Shown one piece after another: positions 22,207-34,762 of a stretch of DNA of 64,000 nucleotides (the stretch's first letter is position 1; each line of letters begins with the position of its first letter). Origin of the DNA: Thozetella sp. PMI_491. Lineage: Eukaryota; Ascomycota; Sordariomycetes; Chaetosphaeriales; Chaetosphaeriaceae. Under the pieces are notes generated by a model. The model saw nothing but the letters and a program-made list of their open reading frames with translations, searched no databases and had not been told where the DNA came from. Location of the stretch: contig MU270072.1 of NCBI GenBank assembly GCA_021432635.1, positions 124,001 through 188,000 on the forward strand, given 5' to 3'. Both the position numbers and the translations under genes were made by a program.

Positions 22207-24658
22207 ATGGGTAAGTCCCCTTTGTCTAATTTGCAAGCACCATTACATGGCGACTTTTACTGGACTGACATGAGACCGATCGTCAGCCGCAGAGCACGAC
22301 AATGAGAAAACCCCGCAGCCGACGGCCACTGTCAATATTGCAGGCGAAGCCGACCCGACCAAAGAAACAACTCCGACTGACGCTGATGCTGGAGGAAACC
22401 ATAATAAAGACTTCGTACCGGAAGAAATAAATCACGCAGAGTCATCAGGAAACGAGACCCCACACCCCGGACAAGATATCGGCGAAGGTCATCTGAAGGC
22501 AGATTGGCGGAAAGCAGAAAGCGGAAGAAACTCGCCGGATGAGGTGGATGACTCGACACCGCCCGCCCCAGATCCAGCTGCTGGGAGCGACTCCAAGAAT
22601 GCAATAGCTACACAATCAACCTCGCTAGATGCTGCTGCCGCGGACAGCCCTTTTCAGGGGGTTCTCGTACTTCCTAACGGCCTCAGTGCAAAGGCAGACT
22701 CTGTCGATGGTGGAGAAGGCAGGGCAACCGCGAACACAGAGGTGTTACCGGTCGCTATACAGCCCGAAGAATCCCGCCGAATACCCGAGCCTCGAACTGC
22801 ACAATCTGGCGGAGAAGCCGAGCTGGCATACAGTGCCGACGAGGAAGAATGGCACCCAACTTCGCCAAGAGCTTCGCCCATGAACCGATGGAAACGCGTA
22901 CTGAAGAGAAAGGCGTCTTCTGAGTCTAGAGAGTCAGGCAATCCGCCAAACCCGGAAACAATGCATACTACTCGTCGTCGCCGCCGCCTAGCACTGCCAA
23001 AAAGGGCACGGCCAAACACTCCGTTTACCATTGCGAATCAGATCCAACGGGTCTTTACTGGAAGGTATGTCACGCTGCGAGCTGATCGGTGCAGTTTATT
23101 TCCTGAGATGCGGCTAATTCCCCACCTTGCGCAGCTGGACGAGATGGCTTCTTTTCGTAGTCCCGGCGGCCATTGCTCTCAACGTTATCTCGACGTCAAG
23201 GCAGAAATCGGACAGACAAGTACCTCCGATTGCCGTCGTGGTCACCAATGCAGTAGCCCTCATTCCTCTCCGGCACGTCCTTGACTTTGCCCTGGGGGAG
23301 TTGAGCTTGCGCATGGGCTCGACCGCGGGCGGCATTCTTCGCCTATTCACACTATTGCCGCAGTCGCTTCTTTGTTCTCTGTTAGCCTTTGATGGCCAGC
23401 ATGAAACAGCCATTTCAAGCATTGCCGGTGCCGTCATTTCTCTACTCCTCTTCCATATCGGTGGGGGTAAGTGTCTAAGTTTCCAGCTCGCTGCATTGAG
23501 CGCACACGGGGCATGCTAACGGGAAAAAATAAAGCAAGCTTTCTTGGCGGTCTCAATAGACAAGAGCAATTCTTCAACACGTCCGTGCTGCAATCTAAAG
23601 CCAACATGCTCGTCTTTGCGGTGTTGACAATGCTGGTCCCCATCGGATTCGCGGGGTACAGCAAAGGTTGGTCACAGCCGCCCATATGCCAACTTCGTAA
23701 CTCTCACCACTCTTAGATGCGTATAACTTGCGGATTACCGCTATCTCAGCTGCCACTAACCAGCTCGTTATGTTTGCAGCCTGCTTATTTTTCGAACTGC
23801 GAAAACACGCAAATGTTTTTCATGAGGAGTCTCGGAAGGTACCCACTAAACCGTTCAGGAGACGTTCGGCGTCCGGCATTGCCGCATTTCAAGTTGGAGA
23901 GGATGCCAGTGTGTATTCCGACTCCAGTATCAGAAAGCGGCCTCTGGAAACACCCCCTCCCAGGCTGTCCAAGCTTCTTGATAAACACAGCTTAGATCCG
24001 GACTCAATTCCTTATCGTAGACAGCTCGCTGTAGGCGAAGATGACGACGAAGCAGAACCTTTGCTACATATCATCGTTGCTATTGTTACCGCGGTCTTGG
24101 TTGGAGTGCTCATCGGGTTCTGCTGCAAGGGCGCAGCTGTTAGCGCGGCTAGCGTTATTGCGAGCAGGACAACATCGCCAGTATTTGTAGGTTTGGTCTC
24201 TCGTTTTTACTTTCCCTCTCCGGTATGCATTCTTTGCTGACCAGCCGGTGCAGCTCGGCTTCGTTGTGCTGGCGGTAGCGCTCAACGGCAGCGACCTCGA
24301 AATGGCCACCAGATACGGAGTCAAAGATAAGCTGGATATAAGTATGAACGCGGCCATTGACTCAGCTCTGAAGGTTATTCTATTTTGCCTACCCGTCGTT
24401 GAATTAGTTAGTTTAGCCGCCCATCAAGACGGACCTTCCACGGCAGTCACATACGACCTGAATAGCCAAGTCGTCATTTGGCTTGGTGGTAGTGCCGTGG
24501 CTGTCTACTACCTTATTGCGGGTGGCAAATCAGACTGGTAAGTTATTACCCGTAATCTTATGCAAACAGAAACATGCTGACACATCCGGTGCAGGCTACA
24601 AGGTTTCTTTCTCTTAGGGATATATGTGGTAATGTGTAGTGCATCATGGGGCCTGTAG
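22207..24658 (+). CDS. Divergent CAX-like (Ca2+/H+ exchanger family) membrane protein
   Basis: Seven exons (22207-22210, 22287-23064, 23135-23466, 23535-23666, 23717-24186, 24254-24537, 24595-24658) give 687 residues; the first holds only ATG plus one base. Residues 1-250 are a hydrophilic, acidic, Pro/Ser-rich tail. The membrane part follows CAX order: ALIPLRHVLDFALGELSLRM, a second block with ISSIAGAVISLLLFHIGG, a helix ending CLFFELRKHANVF, an acidic loop (GEDDDEAEPLL), then GFVVLAVALNGSDLEM with YGVKDKLDISMNAAIDSALK, and a closing GGKSDWLQGFFLLGIYVV. In working exchangers each half carries a Gly-Asn-x-x-Glu ion-binding motif. Here the first reads LFTLLPQSLL and the second LNGSDLE, so both are lost. 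It may be a non-transporting paralogue. It ends 275 bp upstream of an NLR on the same strand. Confidence 0.78.
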
Positions 24659-24933
24659 CTAGGGAGTAATCTGTAATCAGGATTACCGCGCTATAGAATC
24701 TCGATGTCGCCGAAGCTCTGTCAACCTTGCCAAACGTGGCGTTCCAGATGTGGTCTAGCGCTCGCCCGGCACACCTGCTTTTCTCACATGTTCCGTCAGC
24801 CCTGCCCAACCCCATGATCAACCCCACTTCTCTTCTTCTCCCTGGGCTGATATTCCCCGATTCATTCCCTCGTCACATCGTGCTTCGGAGCTTGGGCCTT
24901 TTTTTCCCTTCGTGGAACAGGACTCCAATTACG

Positions 24934-27900
24934 ATGGAAGAAGCATTCACGGACGCTGTCCAGCTAATAAACGAGCTGCAAAGCTCCGGAGCTCTTTCCC
25001 AGGAAGATGCTGATATGATCGCTGGAACTACTGATTTGGAGAGCTTCATGGCTGGACTCAAATCCAAGACAGAGTCGAACTATTCTCCGAAATCCTCAGC
25101 CATCATCTCTATATTTAAAGGCTTTGGAGCTCGACTGAAGTATCTTGGCGGTGCTCTAGATATAATTGCCCAGAGCATGCCACAGATATCCGGCTTCAAT
25201 CCCGTGGGAATCGTCTGGGGTATCCTAAGGGCCGTCTTCCAGGTGAGTTGGCCGGTCAGAAGATATCCTGAGCGGATAATTGAGAATGATGGATTGATTG
25301 ACTCTAACTGCCTAAGATATCAATGGATATGCTTGAGAGCCAAGATAGGGTGTCAGAAATAGTCGAGTCTTTAACGATGGCGATTCCTTCGTTTAACGCC
25401 TATGCGTCTATCTTTAAAGATTCGGAAATACAGCTTCTGAAGAGACCAGTCACAGTTCTGTACCGGGAGATCCTGGTCTTCGGAACGAAGTCGCTTAGGT
25501 TTATGAATCGCCGCACGTTGCGTTAGTATCTCCCTTCCCATGTTTACGCCGGAATCTTTTCGTTACGAGTAGCTCATGGCCCGGATAGGCATCGCGATCG
25601 ATGTAGCCGCGGGCAGATTACGTTTTGAGATAGAGAATTTCGCGAAGAGAACGGCAGATGCCTGCAAACAAGTCGATCGCTACGCAACCGTGGAACATTT
25701 CGCTCAAGCAGAGTCTGCAGTCAGGAGTAAGTAGAATTGACGGACTCTCCGAGATCTAAACAAGAAGCTCAGCTCTTATAGGTCAGCGTCTTGAAAATCA
25801 TATGAACAGGGAGTTCCATACGGGTACATATCCCTGAATTTCAAGGCAGATTTTGTGCATCATCTCTTTAACCAGATTCAGATATCCGATCAGCTCTTGG
25901 AGTGGATCAGGCTTCCCGGCCGTTTCAGCTCATGTCCTTCAACGATGCGCCGACGAGCCTCCTCTCGCCGCGGTTTATCGGCCGAGAGCGTGAACTAAGT
26001 GATATGGACAGCTTCTTCGCTGCTGACAGCGACAGACAGTTGAGACGGTTATCAATCTACGGAATGTACGGGGTAGGTAAGACGCAGCTGGTATTACAGT
26101 TCGCAAGCAAAGTCTTTCTCCAGAAATATCAAATGGTCTTCTGGATCGCATCCAACACAGTCGAGAAGACAAACCAAGGGCTGCCAAAGATTTTAAACCT
26201 CATCGGTCATGTCGACAGACACCATCCGGAGCAATTAGCTCGCCTAGTTGCCGCTCGAAGGTGGCTCGAAGACTACCGCAGCCCACCGGACAAGAGAGGC
26301 TGGTTGCTGATTGTTGATAACGTGCGCAAAGAGACCGTGCCATTCCTGCGGGAGCACCTCCCTAGATCTTCCACTGGGGGTGATGTCATATTTACGACGA
26401 GAGAAGACACCGTGGCAGAAGCTCTTTCGGAGTCTGCAATCTGCGAGCACAAATCCCTTCAGCTTCAGAGCCCTTCGCGGTCCGATTCGGCGATGCTGCT
26501 GCTCAAAGGATCTGGTCTTCAGACCGATTCGATTTCTGAAGACACTATGGTTCAAGCTAAAGCGCTGGCCAGTCGTCTAGGTTGTCTACCTCTAGCTATT
26601 GACAACGCGTCGGCGTTCATGCGACAACGGCGCATGTCTCTCAACGGGCTGGTAGAGCTATATGATAGCGACCAACGAAGTGAGGTAAATATTTGTCCCG
26701 GCTTTCGCTCCCAGCGTTCTCACATTTTCTAGTTCATAAAGTGGCAGAACGAACTTTCCAGCCACGAACAAGCTTCGATCGTGAGAACATTCAACCTACA
26801 GCTGGAGGAGCTAAACAAGACCTCTCCAGCGGCGCGAGAATTGCTCAATGTGCTCTCATTCCTGGATATATCCGGCATTCCGCTGACCCTGATATTGACA
26901 CACGCTCAACAATACCTCTCTACGTTGGACACGAAAGCTAGCCCACCAGCAGCGTCGAAATCCCATAGCAGACTTCGTAGCTTAAGCCAGTCCATACGCC
27001 TAAAGAAAAGGGGCCGCGACGGAGCCATGATGTCCATCGACGAACAAGACATAACCACAGCAATACGGTCTCTTATCAATTTGCCGCGTCAGCTCCGCGA
27101 GGCGCTCCTAAGATTGCAGACCTCGGCTCTCCTTGAGATTCAAGCCGATGGCACGACTTATACAGCTCACCTGCACGATTTGGTGCAGTACATGGTACAT
27201 CAAGACCTCACTACACACCATCAAATGGACGAATTCTTCAAATGCGCTGCAGCCGTCTGCTGTTACGGTTTTGAGAAGGTCAGCCAGCATACTTCAACCA
27301 CCTGGTCTGACTGCGAACCCTTCATTCCCCACATTCAGGCCTTGTCCAAGTTCTGTACCGAGAAAAATAGGAGAGCCACTAGGATCAACTTGGCAAACGT
27401 GGCCGTTGCGAAGTACCTTCGGGTACGCGGCCGCTATACAGAGGCCGAGGAGCTATTCCAGAGGGCCTTCGAACACAACAGAGACGAGTTCGGCGACAAG
27501 GACGAGCGCACTTTTCAAGCCGTTCACGACATAGCTAGTGTCCAGAAGCGACAGGGTAAGTATCAAGCGGCGGAAGCGCTCCTTAGAAAGCTTCTCCGGC
27601 AGCAGAGCTCAACACTGGGCAGAGACGCGGCCGCGACTCTATACACAGCACAGACGCTGTCGGGCATCCTCCTGGAAGCCGGCAAAGGCGAAGAGGCCGT
27701 CGAGCTCTCAAATTTGACGTTGGAGCGGGCTCTAAAGGGCCTCGGAAACGGGCACGCCGACACGCTGCGCATCAGACAGAACCTGGCACTGCTCTACGAG
27801 CGGCTCGGCGAATTTGACCAGGCCATTGACCACTATAAAATCGTGCAGGCACTGCGGGAGAAGAAATTGGGATCCGACAACATAGACACACAGCGAACGC

Positions 27901-28442
27901 GCCGGAATCTCGCCGTGGCCTACAGCCGAAAGGGTAACTTCACAGAGGCAGAGGCGCTCTTTCGGCAGGTGTGGGAGTGGTGCAAGTCCAACTTGAGCCC
28001 GCTGAGCTACGAGACGCTCCAGGCGCAGCAGAATCTTGCCAACGCCTGCGTTGAGCTCGGCAACCTGACCCAGGCAGAGAAGTACTATATCCAGGCCCTT
28101 GGCGGGTGGCAGACGCAGCTGGAGCCGGACCACCACGAGACGCTGCAGACTATGTCGAATCTCGCCGTCTTGTATGAGCAGCAGGGCAAGTTCGACCAGG
28201 CGCAACAGCTGTATGACACTGTATTAGAGAGATACGAAACACGGTTCGGCGTCTATGACGTGAGGGTCATGAGAACGGTCCATAACATGGGGGTGCTGGT
28301 TGAACGCAGGGGACTTTACGAGGAGGCGGTACAATTATATGAGAGGGCCTTGTTTGGGAGGGAAAAAACACTCGGAAAGGCCCACCCAGACACGAAAAGA
28401 ACAAGAACGAGACTTGATGACCTAAAGAGGCAGATGCATTGA
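24934..28442 (+). CDS. NB-ARC/TPR NLR-like protein
   Basis: Six exons (24934-25242, 25317-25521, 25589-25726, 25782-25823, 25882-26684, 26733-28442) give 1,068 residues. An alpha-helical N-terminal domain (about 1-230) starts MEEAFTDAVQLINEL and resembles the helical effector-type region of fungal STAND proteins. Then comes an NB-ARC ATPase: FIGRERELSDMDSFF, P-loop GMYGVGKTQ near residue 290, Walker B WLLIVDNV near 372, VIFTTRE sensor, and LGCLPLAIDNASAFM near 460. A linker is followed by about eight 42-residue TPRs (about 715-1060) of kinesin-light-chain type, for example NLAVLYEQQGKFDQAQQLYD. The whole frame is open and all nucleotide-binding motifs are intact. Likely a non-self recognition or cell-death switch by family analogy; the ligand is unknown. 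Confidence 0.88.
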
Positions 28443-29170
28443 TGGCTAGGCTGTTGGGTTGTACAGTTGGCTCAGGACTATCTGCAAAGTGATACAATAT
28501 TGTTGACTGTTATTTAATAGTTTTTACACGTAGTTTTACACACTCGAACATCCTGAACTGTAAGGTAAGTGAGGCTGTGAACTTTTATAAGTTTCTTGAG
28601 AAATAAACTAATATTTAGTTACGTATTTCACCTATAGTCCAATGTTGGGCCTTCAGAAAATGGAAACCCAGACCCACCATCTTTGGAATCTATATTTAAC
28701 ACATCGATGTGAGGCCTTCCGAAAATGGGAGCCTAGGCACTATAAGTAAGTGTTAGTGATGAGACGGCGTTGACCAGTCTAGTACATTAAGGTTACAACT
28801 GAATTCAAGCCAATCCCCTCCCTTGTATCGTCGTAACCCAGGTGGTATTTACGCCCATGTGTCTACGACAATACTCTCAGCGGTGAAGGCTCTTGGTAAC
28901 CAAGTTAGATGGATACTCCTAGAGCTCTTTCATGGGACATTTCCCGGTAGGGTCATCAGCCTACTCTTTCTAATAAGCTGTACATGGGGGCAACGTAGCT
29001 TACCAGGAAAGCAAAGTTCAAATTGGAGTAACATTATCTATGTCATAGACTCATTTTATTAAGTTCATGGAAAGACCTGTAACGGGCTATCTATCTAGTC
29101 AATCTCACCAAATTCGAGTGTTATTCAGTGTATCCGAGCGGTGACGTCAGGTTTTGACTGTATAAACTCT
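28443..29170. other. Convergent intergenic region with a short direct repeat
   Basis: Two imperfect copies of a 24-bp unit (GGCCTTCAGAAAATGGAAAC and GGCCTTCCGAAAATGGGAGC at their cores) lie near 28649 and 28712, 63 bp apart. Otherwise AT-rich with no gene seen. Confidence 0.45.
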
Positions 29171-31681
29171 TCAAACAAGGTCAAACTCTCGAATGGTTTC
29201 TTCCCAGGTTGGTGAGCACCACGTCAGGTTGTGAACAGCGAGGCCAATGCGATGGTGCTTGTTGGGATCATCCTTGCATTCTTTTAACATGAGATACGCA
29301 CGATCGTAGACTCGAAGAAGATGGAAGGACAGCCAAGTGCCAGGAGCTGAGCGGGCTTTTTCGTAGGGTTGGTCAAGAACGCAGGTGAAACATACGGGAG
29401 CTATTTCATCGTCTTCTTCTTCGTATTGAATCTTTTCGTAGAGAAGGGAGCCATCATTCTGTACAGGAAATATGGATTCACGATGTTCCTTGTACATCCC
29501 TGAACCTGTAGGACTGTAAGAAACTAGGAACGCTCCGTTCTCGTCATCGGAAAAATCGGTGGGAACGGGAAGGATTAATACGGAATGTTTTCCGCTTCCT
29601 TGATACTCTGGGTCGCCCTTGATTCGTACGAATGTCGACAAACCACGAATGCGAAGGCAGGAGCCACGTATTTGCCCAAAAGGGCTTGTTCGTTCTTGGC
29701 AGACCGTCCTAGCGTATACAATCTGGGCCCTGTAATGGTCCTCCGGATCTTCGTCTTCGTACGGTCGATAAAACCGAACTTGGTGCGGGACGGATGTCCA
29801 GCTCCAGCTAGGCCTGCAGGTTTCGTGACCAGTTGTCTGTTCATAGTTTGTTTCAGAGTCGGGCGTGAGTAATCTCCAGGAAAGGCCTTCGGGCAAGAAC
29901 TGCTCCCATAAGCCGGCAAGATATCTGCTTCCATTCAAACGAATTTGGAATACTGATGCCAGTGCAGAGATAGCTGGGAGGATGTCTCGTCCTTTGGTCA
30001 GCTTTCTAGTCGTGTATTTCTCGACCAAGGCTTCCCAAAACATGTGGTACGTATACTGACTTCCCCGCCGAGTGAGATTGGATTCCAGGGCACTCTGATT
30101 ATTTGAAGCTAATAATGTTAGATTGAAACAAGGAGTGCCAGGATCCTTGAAACTAACCTGTTGCTTCTCGATTGCCCTCAACCAGCGGTAAAATCAGAGA
30201 CTTGTTTGTTTCCCAGAAACGATAAAGTCCGACGACGTCCTCCCCACCAGCACTATGTGCTTGAAGTGGAGGAACTGGGCCTGTAGCTTGCCCAAGTCGA
30301 GACTCTCGACACTCCCAGTACACCTGATCTTCAGCGAAGTGAATAGTCCGAGGTGATAAGACCTGTTCTTGTAATACCCAGGCACGGGACGCAAGCGGAC
30401 TGTGATTATAGCTCTCAACAGCGGTATACCAGTCCATCAGACAGGCTTCAATGAAGACGGTAGCTTGGTTCAAGTCCTTCGTTATTGCTTTTACCGGTTT
30501 TCCCGTCACGACAGCAGTCGACTTTAAGATACCATGCTTTGGGCCCGAAGAGGAGGTGGCGGCAATTGTCAGCACAGAATAGTTGTAGACTTTTGCCATG
30601 ACTGCTGATTCTATATTCCAGTCTTGAAGATCATCCTGGATAATACAAAGCGAATCAATCCAAAGGTAAGATATATTTAATTTCCTTGTGATGATGACAG
30701 CATCGTAGAACGTTTGTGGAAGTTCCGACAGCGGGATCTTGGCCATCCTGGCCTGGAGATTTGCTTTTAACAACCGACAAGAGTCGTCTCCACCCCATGT
30801 GTGGCTAAGGGTGATCCATGGGCCAGGAGCGGATTCGCCGAGACATAAATATGGTTCTTGGTATATACCCTCCGCATCCTGAGCACCAACGTGAATAACT
30901 CGAGTAGGCATAAAGGAACTGGTGCTTGTCGGTATCGAGAGGCTAGAACAAGAATCATGGTTCTGCTGGCAAGTCTGAATCCATTGGCTTATGGCGGGTA
31001 CCAGGGGAGTTGAATCCAGGTTATAGAACACGGGCCGCCCGGATGACAACTGAGTGCTTCCGGGGTCATTTGGCTAATAAGAGCCCAGCATTAGCGCATG
31101 GCAGAAACATGGCACATTCAAGGCATCATGGGGTTCATTTTGTAACTAACATCGGCGAAAACCCTTAGCTCTGTAAGTATGTCCAATTCTTGGCCCAGTG
31201 TCGGACGTGGCCTCCTCATGAAGACTACTATACCGGTCCAGCACATTTTGTCGTTGCTCTCGCTATAAGCTGCGTTCTCTCCTGGGAGCCTGTCGTGTTC
31301 TGGGCGATCAGAAGTCTCGTCACTTCTGATTGAAGGACTATCTCTGCCCTTCCTCAGAGCAAGGAGGATTTCGGCATCTGGTGTATCAGCATCTGGAACG
31401 TCGGTGATTGACATGTTATTTTGGGCAAGAATATGGACAAGGCTGTCGTAGATAACTTGGCATATTGTACAGCGTTTGCTCATGTTACATTCGATGAGCT
31501 CGTTTACGTTCCGATGGTGTGAGTGTTTGTGAATTGCGCTTCTCTCCAAGTAAGCCGGCGTATCTATGGAGAGGAGGTACTTAAGGTCGTGGGTGTCGCA
31601 AATTGGACGCTGCATTAAATAGTCGATATCCACCCCACGACAACAGTCGCACAAGACGGTACCCCCAGATTCCGACAACAT
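29171..31681 (-). CDS. HET-domain (heterokaryon incompatibility) protein, intact
   Basis: Three exons on the minus strand (31681-31151, 31073-30158, 30108-29171) give 794 residues. The chosen ATG gives MLSESGGTVLCDCCRGVDID, and the CDCC segment is the Cys-containing start common to long HET proteins. The HET domain spans about residues 245-395: PWITLSHTWGGDD, then LPQTFYDAVIITRKLNISYL, WIDSLCIIQDD, YNYSVLTIAATSS, and SRAWVLQEQVLSPRTIHFAE. A long C-terminal region with WSWTSVPHQVRF follows, as in many relatives. HET domains drive cell death on contact between incompatible strains. The partner gene is unknown. A slightly longer N-terminus is possible if an upstream exon exists, because the same frame stays open to about 31790 without an ATG. 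Confidence 0.9.
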
Positions 31682-32706
31682 GTTTTGCAAGTCCGAAATA
31701 AAGGTGGTATAATCTCTCGTTTTGATGGTTGACAAAAAGTATCTGGGAGACACAGGAGAGAAAGCTAGGTTTTTCGTTTGCGCAACCACGACTATTGATT
31801 AAGAAAACGAGAGCAAGGTAAGAGATACGTGCATGTCCTTGGAAGTCGGAGCGGGGTAGCAGAAGGCGTAGCAGACTAATAAGTCGCTGCGACCAGTCCC
31901 TGTTGGATATTTCGCTATTTCACCGCTGCTGCCTAAAATACACACTAAGAATATTTAGGGTGTGATCCACAAACCGCTGTGCTGTGCGGCCGCTGTGCTG
32001 AGTTACCAACGATAAAGAAAAAATAAAATAAAAACCAGGGTCTCAACCAGGGTCTGGCAAGGCTACCAAGCCTATTTTGGCAGCAATTTTAACCCTCTTT
32101 GCCCGGCACATCCCATGAGCCTCCTGTGAGAGTTATACAATATACCCTCATCTCGGAGGAGCCCATTCTGGCTCGGAAGGGCTCAATCTAGCCTAGAGGG
32201 CCCATTTTAGCAAGCAAAACGCTCAGCACAGTGAGCCATTCCAACCAGCTCCCTGGGGAGCTGGTTGGAACGATAATCCGCTGTGCTGAGCCCCGTAGCT
32301 GGTCCCACATGACCTAACAGGGCCTAGAGATGTTTTCACGAGGGAAATCCATATGGAATAGCGCCTACAGAGGCCTAACTGGTATATCTAGCGCCGCTGG
32401 CTGTACTTATGCAGCCCCCCAGGTGTATCAGCCAAAGGCTAACAAACGTAGGCAACTTTCGCTAGCTCTCCGCAAGCTCCAAGAACTTCGTACGCCTCAT
32501 CTAGGCTTTTCTTTAATGAAGCTCTCTCACTGTCCCAAAGGTTTAGCCTAGCTAGGCCATGATATCCACGATGCCCACGATGCCCCTGCAATACCTTTGA
32601 TACTGTAGATTTTAACGTTATAAAGAGTAATACTTTTAGCAGATACTTTTCTCTATAGATTTCCTAGTCGCTTCATAAGACTTTGAGATGCATGTCGGGT
32701 GTAGCT
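31682..32706. other. Intergenic region with inverted repeats
   Basis: No gene is seen. The middle holds a cluster of inverted and direct repeats described separately. Short frames at 32330-32551 have no recognisable match. Confidence 0.5.
31992..32291. repeat. MITE-like inverted repeats with a strong hairpin
   Basis: CTGTGCTGAG at about 31994 is inverted as GCTCAGCACAG at 32221-32231 and repeated directly as CTGTGCTGAGC at 32281-32291. Between the last two lies a perfect 15-bp hairpin: TTCCAACCAGCTCCC (32239-32253), a 2-base loop, and its exact complement (32256-32270). The nesting is what a small non-coding DNA transposon, or one inserted in another copy, would leave. No transposase is present. 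Family unknown. Confidence 0.6.
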
Positions 32707-34762
32707 TCAAGCAGTCTCGATCTTCTCATCCTCTTTGTTATTCTTGGTGTTCCTGGCCTCGGCTACTACAGCCGAAAGAGCGGCGTTGTCAATCATCTTG
32801 TCCCTCAACTCCGGACCATCGATTATAAGTGCGATCTCCTCCAAAGAAGAGCCCCGAGTCTCAATGAATAAGAAGTACACTACGACTAGCTCGATAAATA
32901 GCCACACGTCGTACACGATGTAATCTAGAAGTGCGTTTGGGTTAAATATCAATAATATAGTCGCATACCACAACGATATTAAAAAGAGCGGCGCTAAAGA
33001 GAGCAAGAAGACTTACAGGCCCACTTAATATTTGTCAACGCGATGGGGTTGACGTATTGGTTGAAAATAAGGGCGATTGCTACAGCAAAGCTGTACAACA
33101 CAAGGCCCTGCACCAAGGTCAGTGTTGTATCTAGGAACGGAATGACCACGTGAAGGCTGACCCTAGCTCTGAGGTTAAAAGGGAGAATTTCAACGACATA
33201 AACAACCTGGAGCGGTGTCCATCCCAAGTTAAACGAGGTGTTGTACAGCACGATCATGGCGAGGACACCCTTAGCGAGGGCCGGGTTCGGCGTGCTGCCG
33301 TTGGCGCTCTGTTTCTCGTACGTAGCCTCAAGACCCGTCCAGACTATGAAGAAGGTGAGCACTAATGCCCTACCACAACCCTTCAAGAAATTGCTCTTCT
33401 GCCCACGTACCAATATATGAGATAAGCATTCCGAGTGTCGAGACGAGGAACAATGTCCGGCGAGGAAAACGGTCGACCATGAAGAAGGCTACAAAGCCAG
33501 TGGATATCAAAGACCAGATGGCAAGTACCGCATTGATGAGCGTCTGGGTTTCCTCTGACTTATAGCCGATTGAGTCTAGGATTAATGTGAGGTAGTACTA
33601 GATGGTAATAATCAGTTGAAAGTATTCGCATGGCTGAAGTATCTAGCCGGGACAGGGACTCACCGAGATCAGCCCATTACCGCTCCACTGCGAAAAGAAT
33701 CCTACGGTGAGAATAAGGACCAATCTCTTGCGATTGCCCTTGGTGCGCAAGAAGGATAGGAACGAGGTATTCATAGAGATCTCTCGATCGATGCGAAGGG
33801 CTTCCCTGATCTCCTCCATCTCGATCTTGACTAGGGGATCGTCAGCGTCGCCGTTGGCGTGATATTTAGTAAGAATGGCACGAGCTTCGTCGTCGCGGTC
33901 TTTAGAGATAAGCCAACGAGGGGATTCGACGACCCAGAAGCATAATAATATCTGCACTACACTGGAGAGAGCCTGGAGCAAGGAGGGGATGCGCCACGCC
34001 CACGTATTGCCGATTCGAAAAGTACCAAAGGTTGTCCATGCTGCAACAATCGCCCCGCTGTTCCACTGCGCGTTGAAGAATCCAACGAGCGCAGACTAAT
34101 GTGGGCTGGAGTTAGTCGCAGGTGCGACTTACGAGAATGGGGCCACGCGTAGAGCAACGAACCTTTTGCGTAGGAAAAGCAAGCTCCATGATGAGCAACG
34201 GCGCAGCACTGAAATTGAATCCAATTCCGAACCCGATAAGTCCGCGTGCGGCGATGAACATTCCAGCTAAAGTTGAGAGCGACAAGTCAGCGAAGACTAC
34301 GCTATGGTGAAGTTGATTTTGAGAGACACACGCATACCGTTCTGAGCGCCGGCTTGCAGGCCGACGGCGAGGAGGAGTACGACTGCTGACCAAACGAGCG
34401 TGGTGCGGCGGCCAAAGCGGTCGCATACGTAGGCACAGAACGGCAACGCGATCAGCTGGCCAACATGTTGGATTGCGTTCAGGCTAGAAGAGAAATAGAC
34501 TTCATGAGTACTGCCTCCTATGTCACCTAAGCAGGCTAGACTGGACCTACAGCGCGAGCGTGCTTGCGTCCGGGTAGTTGAAGAACGCCTTCCACTCGTC
34601 TAGGCTCTGGAGCCCATTCATCATGCTGCCGTCATAGCCATTGGCGTAGCCGGAGACGATCGAAAGCACTAGAATCGCGTTAAGTTTGATGATGCCTTTG
34701 TTGGCAAACCAAGTTGTCCGACGACCCTTCAGGGCGTCATTGACGGTGACCGGCGCAGACAT
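32707..34762 (-). CDS. MFS sugar transporter (lactose-permease-like group)
   Basis: Seven exons on the minus strand (34762-34551, 34483-34338, 34266-34163, 34095-33664, 33597-33411, 33361-33017, 32993-32707) sum to 1,713 bp, or 570 residues. Signatures in order: GYANGYDGSMMNGLQ in helix 1, CDRFGRRTTL after helix 2, ARGLIGFGIGF in helix 4, VESPRWLISKDR before the central loop, FSQWSGNGLISYYLTL in helix 7, DRFPRRTLFL, and FIETRGSSLEE after helix 12. This is the fungal SP-family branch often annotated as lactose permease, and such proteins import di- and oligosaccharides. It lies on the same strand 1.3 kb downstream of an alpha-galactosidase, which suggests an alpha-galactoside or related oligosaccharide substrate. 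It appears intact. Confidence 0.92.

Noticed and set aside
22654-23031. Antisense gene within the CAX-like gene
   Set aside because: A shadow of the Ser/Arg-rich coding exon without motifs.
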